Source: Fertoeibacter niger (lineage in GTDB: Bacteria; Pseudomonadota; Alphaproteobacteria; Rhodobacterales; Rhodobacteraceae). From it: a DNA stretch of 64,000 nucleotides. Each line of letters starts with the position of its first letter. The first letter of the stretch is position 1. A model generated the notes under the pieces. It had not been told where the DNA came from. It searched no databases and was given only the letters and a program-made list of their open reading frames with translations. The stretch lies in contig NZ_WHUT02000002.1 of NCBI RefSeq assembly GCF_009380135.2, positions 248,001 through 312,000 on the forward strand. The letters run 5' to 3'. This document shows, in pieces, positions 62,017 to 64,000 of this stretch. A program made the position numbers and the translations under genes.

Positions 62017-64000
62017 TCAATCAGATACAGCCGCCGCCTCCTGCAACCAGTGCCACACGCGCTGCGGCGTGAAGGGCATGTCGATATGGGTGACACCACG
62101 CGGCGCAAGCGCATCCAGCACGGCGTTTGACACCGCCGCCAGCGCACCCACGGTGCCCGCCTCGCCACAGCCCTTCATCCCCAGAGGGTTGGCGGTGGAG
62201 GGCACGGGTTCGGTGGAAAAGCCGATCATCGGCATATCTGAGGCGCGCGGCATCGCATAGTCCATGAAACTTGCCGTGAGAAGCTGGCCGGTAGCGTCAT
62301 ACCCCGCCACCTCGCAGAGCGCCTGCCCTATGCCCTGCGCCACGCCGCCATGCACCTGCCCCTCGGCCAGCTGCGGGTTTATCAGCACGCCGAAATCATC
62401 GGTCACGGTATAGCGCACCACGCTGACCTGCCCGGTCTCGGGGTCCACCTCCACCTCGGCCAGATGCGCGCCGTTGGGGTAGGACCGGCCCGGCAGGCGG
62501 GTAGTTTTCGCGTGGTCGCCGAGGTCGCTGCGGCCCTTTTCGCGGGCCAGCGCCACAGCCTCGATCAGCGTGAGCCGGGTGTTCGACCCCGGGGCACCGA
62601 ACGTATGTTCGCTGAACGTCACGCCCGGACCGATCTCACCCTCAAGGAAAGCCGCGATATCGGCCAGCATTGCCTGCACCGTCGCCCGCGTGGCGGTGCC
62701 CTGCACAGTGACAGACCGGGAGCCACCCGTGCCGCCGCCGGTGGCGATACGGTCGCTGTCGCCCTGCACGATGCGGATCAGGTGTTCGGGAATGCCGGTC
62801 GCCTCATGCAGCATGCGGGTATAGACGGTTTCGTGCCCCTGCCCGTTCGACTGCGTGCCGACATAGAGCGATACCGTGCCATCCGCGTGGAATTCGACCC
62901 GCGCGGTTTCGGACGGGTCGCCCAGAATGGCCTCGATATAGGTGGCCAGACCCATACCGCGCAGCAGCCCCTTGGCCCCGGATGCCGCACGCCGCGCGGC
63001 AAAGCCTGCAACGTCACCCTCGGCCTGCACACGGTGCAACACGCGGGGAAAATCGCCGACGTCGATATGTTCGCCCGCCACGGTGGTATAGGGAAAGGCC
63101 TTGATGAAATTCTTTTGCCGCAGCGCAAAGGGGTCCACCCCCAGCACCCGCGCCGCGTAGTCCATCACCCGTTCCAGCGTCATGATCGCCTCGGGGCGTC
63201 CCGCACCGCGATAGGCATCGACCGGGGTGGTGTTGGTGTAAACCCCCTTGGCCCCAAGGAATGCCGTCTGAATGTCATACACGCCGGTCAGCACCTTGGA
63301 AAACAGGTCAGACTGGATCGCCTGCCCGAATTGGGAATTGTAGGCCCCGAGGTTTGACACAAGGTTGACGCGGTAGGCCGTGATGCGGTGATCGGCGTCA
63401 AAGCCCATGTCGGCCACCGCCACCAGATCACGCCCGCCATTGTCGGTCAGCATACTTTCGGTGCGGTCGGCGATCCAGCGCACGGGGCGGGCCAGCATCC
63501 GCGATGCAGCGGCGATCACCACATATTCGGGATAGGTCATCGCCTTCATGCCGAAACCGCCGCCGACATCGGGGTTGGTCACGCGCACCGCGTCAGGGGG
63601 CAGGCCCAGCATGCGCGCCAGTTCCGCCTTCTGGTTCCACACGCCCTGCCCGTTCACGCACAGATGCAGCCGTTCGCCATCCCATTCGGCAAAGGCCGCG
63701 CGGGGTTCCATCGCGTTCACGATGATGCGGTTGTGCAGCACATCAAGGCTGACGCGGTGGGCGGATGCGGCCAATGCGGCCTCGGTCGCGTCGGCATCGC
63801 CAAGCCCGTAGTCGAAGGCCAGATTGCCGGGTGCTGCGGGGTGAATCTCTGGCCCGCCCGTGGCCAGTTCCAGCGCCACCGGCAGGTCGTCGGTATCCAG
63901 GCTGATCGCCTCCAGTGCGTCGCGCGCCTGGGCCAGCGTATCGGCGATCACCACCGCCACAGCCTCGCCCACGAAACGCAGGCGGTCGCGCGCCAGCACC
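62017..64000 (-). CDS. xanthine dehydrogenase/CoxL-family molybdopterin-binding subunit, 5' end missing
   Basis: About 660 residues of a molybdenum hydroxylase large subunit whose N-terminal hundred residues lie outside the window. Features are RLRFVGEAVAVVIADTLAQA at the visible start, NPDVGGGFGMKAMTYPEYV, the active-site loop VDAYRGAGRPEA, QSNGQGHETVYTRML and the molybdenum-site GCGEAGTVGALAAVSNAV. The AYRGAGR loop is that of form II CoxL-like enzymes, not the AYRCSFR loop of true carbon monoxide dehydrogenase, so the substrate is probably an aldehyde, purine or other heterocycle. Medium and small subunits should lie just outside the window. Confidence 0.9.
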   Translation of the reverse strand, partial: VLARDRLRFVGEAVAVVIADTLAQARDALEAISLDTDDLPVALELATGGPEIHPAAPGNLAFDYGLGDADATEAALAASAHRVSLDVLHNRIIVNAMEPRAAFAEWDGERLHLCVNGQGVWNQKAELARMLGLPPDAVRVTNPDVGGGFGMKAMTYPEYVVIAAASRMLARPVRWIADRTESMLTDNGGRDLVAVADMGFDADHRITAYRVNLVSNLGAYNSQFGQAIQSDLFSKVLTGVYDIQTAFLGAKGVYTNTTPVDAYRGAGRPEAIMTLERVMDYAARVLGVDPFALRQKNFIKAFPYTTVAGEHIDVGDFPRVLHRVQAEGDVAGFAARRAASGAKGLLRGMGLATYIEAILGDPSETARVEFHADGTVSLYVGTQSNGQGHETVYTRMLHEATGIPEHLIRIVQGDSDRIATGGGTGGSRSVTVQGTATRATVQAMLADIAAFLEGEIGPGVTFSEHTFGAPGSNTRLTLIEAVALAREKGRSDLGDHAKTTRLPGRSYPNGAHLAEVEVDPETGQVSVVRYTVTDDFGVLINPQLAEGQVHGGVAQGIGQALCEVAGYDATGQLLTASFMDYAMPRASDMPMIGFSTEPVPSTANPLGMKGCGEAGTVGALAAVSNAVLDALAPRGVTHIDMPFTPQRVWHWLQEAAAVSD

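Noticed and set aside
60939-62168. DUF2235 protein as a T6SS effector with the longest frame
   Set aside because: No T6SS gene is present, and the longest frame would overlap the molybdenum hydroxylase gene by about 150 bp, so both the effector role and the far upstream start were set aside.

Overview
The window is high-GC (roughly two-thirds G+C) alphaproteobacterial chromosome, most likely from a Rhodobacterales (Rhodobacter/Paracoccus-like) bacterium. Evidence is the run trpE ... trpG-trpD-trpC-moaC-moeA-lexA-comEC-gltX-gltA, a lexA preceded by GAAC-N7-GAAC SOS half-sites of the alphaproteobacterial type, an ScfR-type XRE regulator, a RutR-type TetR regulator and a Tdh of the alphaproteobacterial subclass. 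No rRNA, CRISPR array, integrase or transposase was seen. There are two tRNA genes, Thr(TGT) and Pro(TGG).

Layout. 1-2.0 kb: end of a two-component/transport locus (small membrane protein, receiver-only response regulator) and an ScfR/RamB-like regulator. 2.2-10.4 kb: a pyrimidine/hydantoin-type catabolic block with an NMT1-type ABC importer, dihydropyrimidinase, an M20-family ureidopropionase-like hydrolase and a divergent RutR-like repressor, with two operator-like palindromes between repressor and enzymes. A gene for a 99-residue polyacidic protein and a cupin gene lie inside this block. 10.5-14.5 kb: YdeI-like protein, pobA with its AraC-type regulator, a phosphopantetheinyl transferase and an acyl-CoA thioesterase.

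14.7-31.4 kb is the most unusual part: an uncharacterised catabolic island. A 14-gene string on the + strand, mostly with overlapping stop/start codons, encodes a sugar-type ABC importer, a SnoaL-like protein, a histidinol-dehydrogenase-like enzyme of HpsN type, an SDR, a LacI-type regulator, a tandem SnoaL-like protein, a bicupin, an alpha/beta hydrolase, an RraA-like protein and an AtzG/AtzE-like amidase pair. Two more tandem-SnoaL genes precede it and a second histidinol-dehydrogenase-like gene converges on its end. Similar LacI-type palindromes stand before the outlying genes and before the importer, so the whole island looks like one regulon. The substrate cannot be read from sequence; import of a small polyol, sugar or amide-containing molecule, dehydrogenation and amide hydrolysis are implied.

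31.8-47 kb: tRNA-Thr, a DeoR-type regulator, kbl-tdh (threonine to glycine) with a clear promoter and palindrome, an XRE-cupin regulator, selO, tRNA-Pro, a DUF192 protein and a double cold-shock-domain gene, pdxH, fabI, a LysE-type exporter, gpt, a 59-residue YjzC-like gene in an AT-rich patch, an aminotransferase, a PpiD-like foldase and trpE. 47-64 kb: divergent polysaccharide deacetylase, trpGDC, moaC-moeA, autoregulated lexA, comEC, gltX, gltA, aguB, a PaaI-type thioesterase, a DUF2235 hydrolase and a truncated molybdenum hydroxylase large subunit (form II CoxL-like). Five intergenic copies of a hairpin-associated repeat are scattered through the window.
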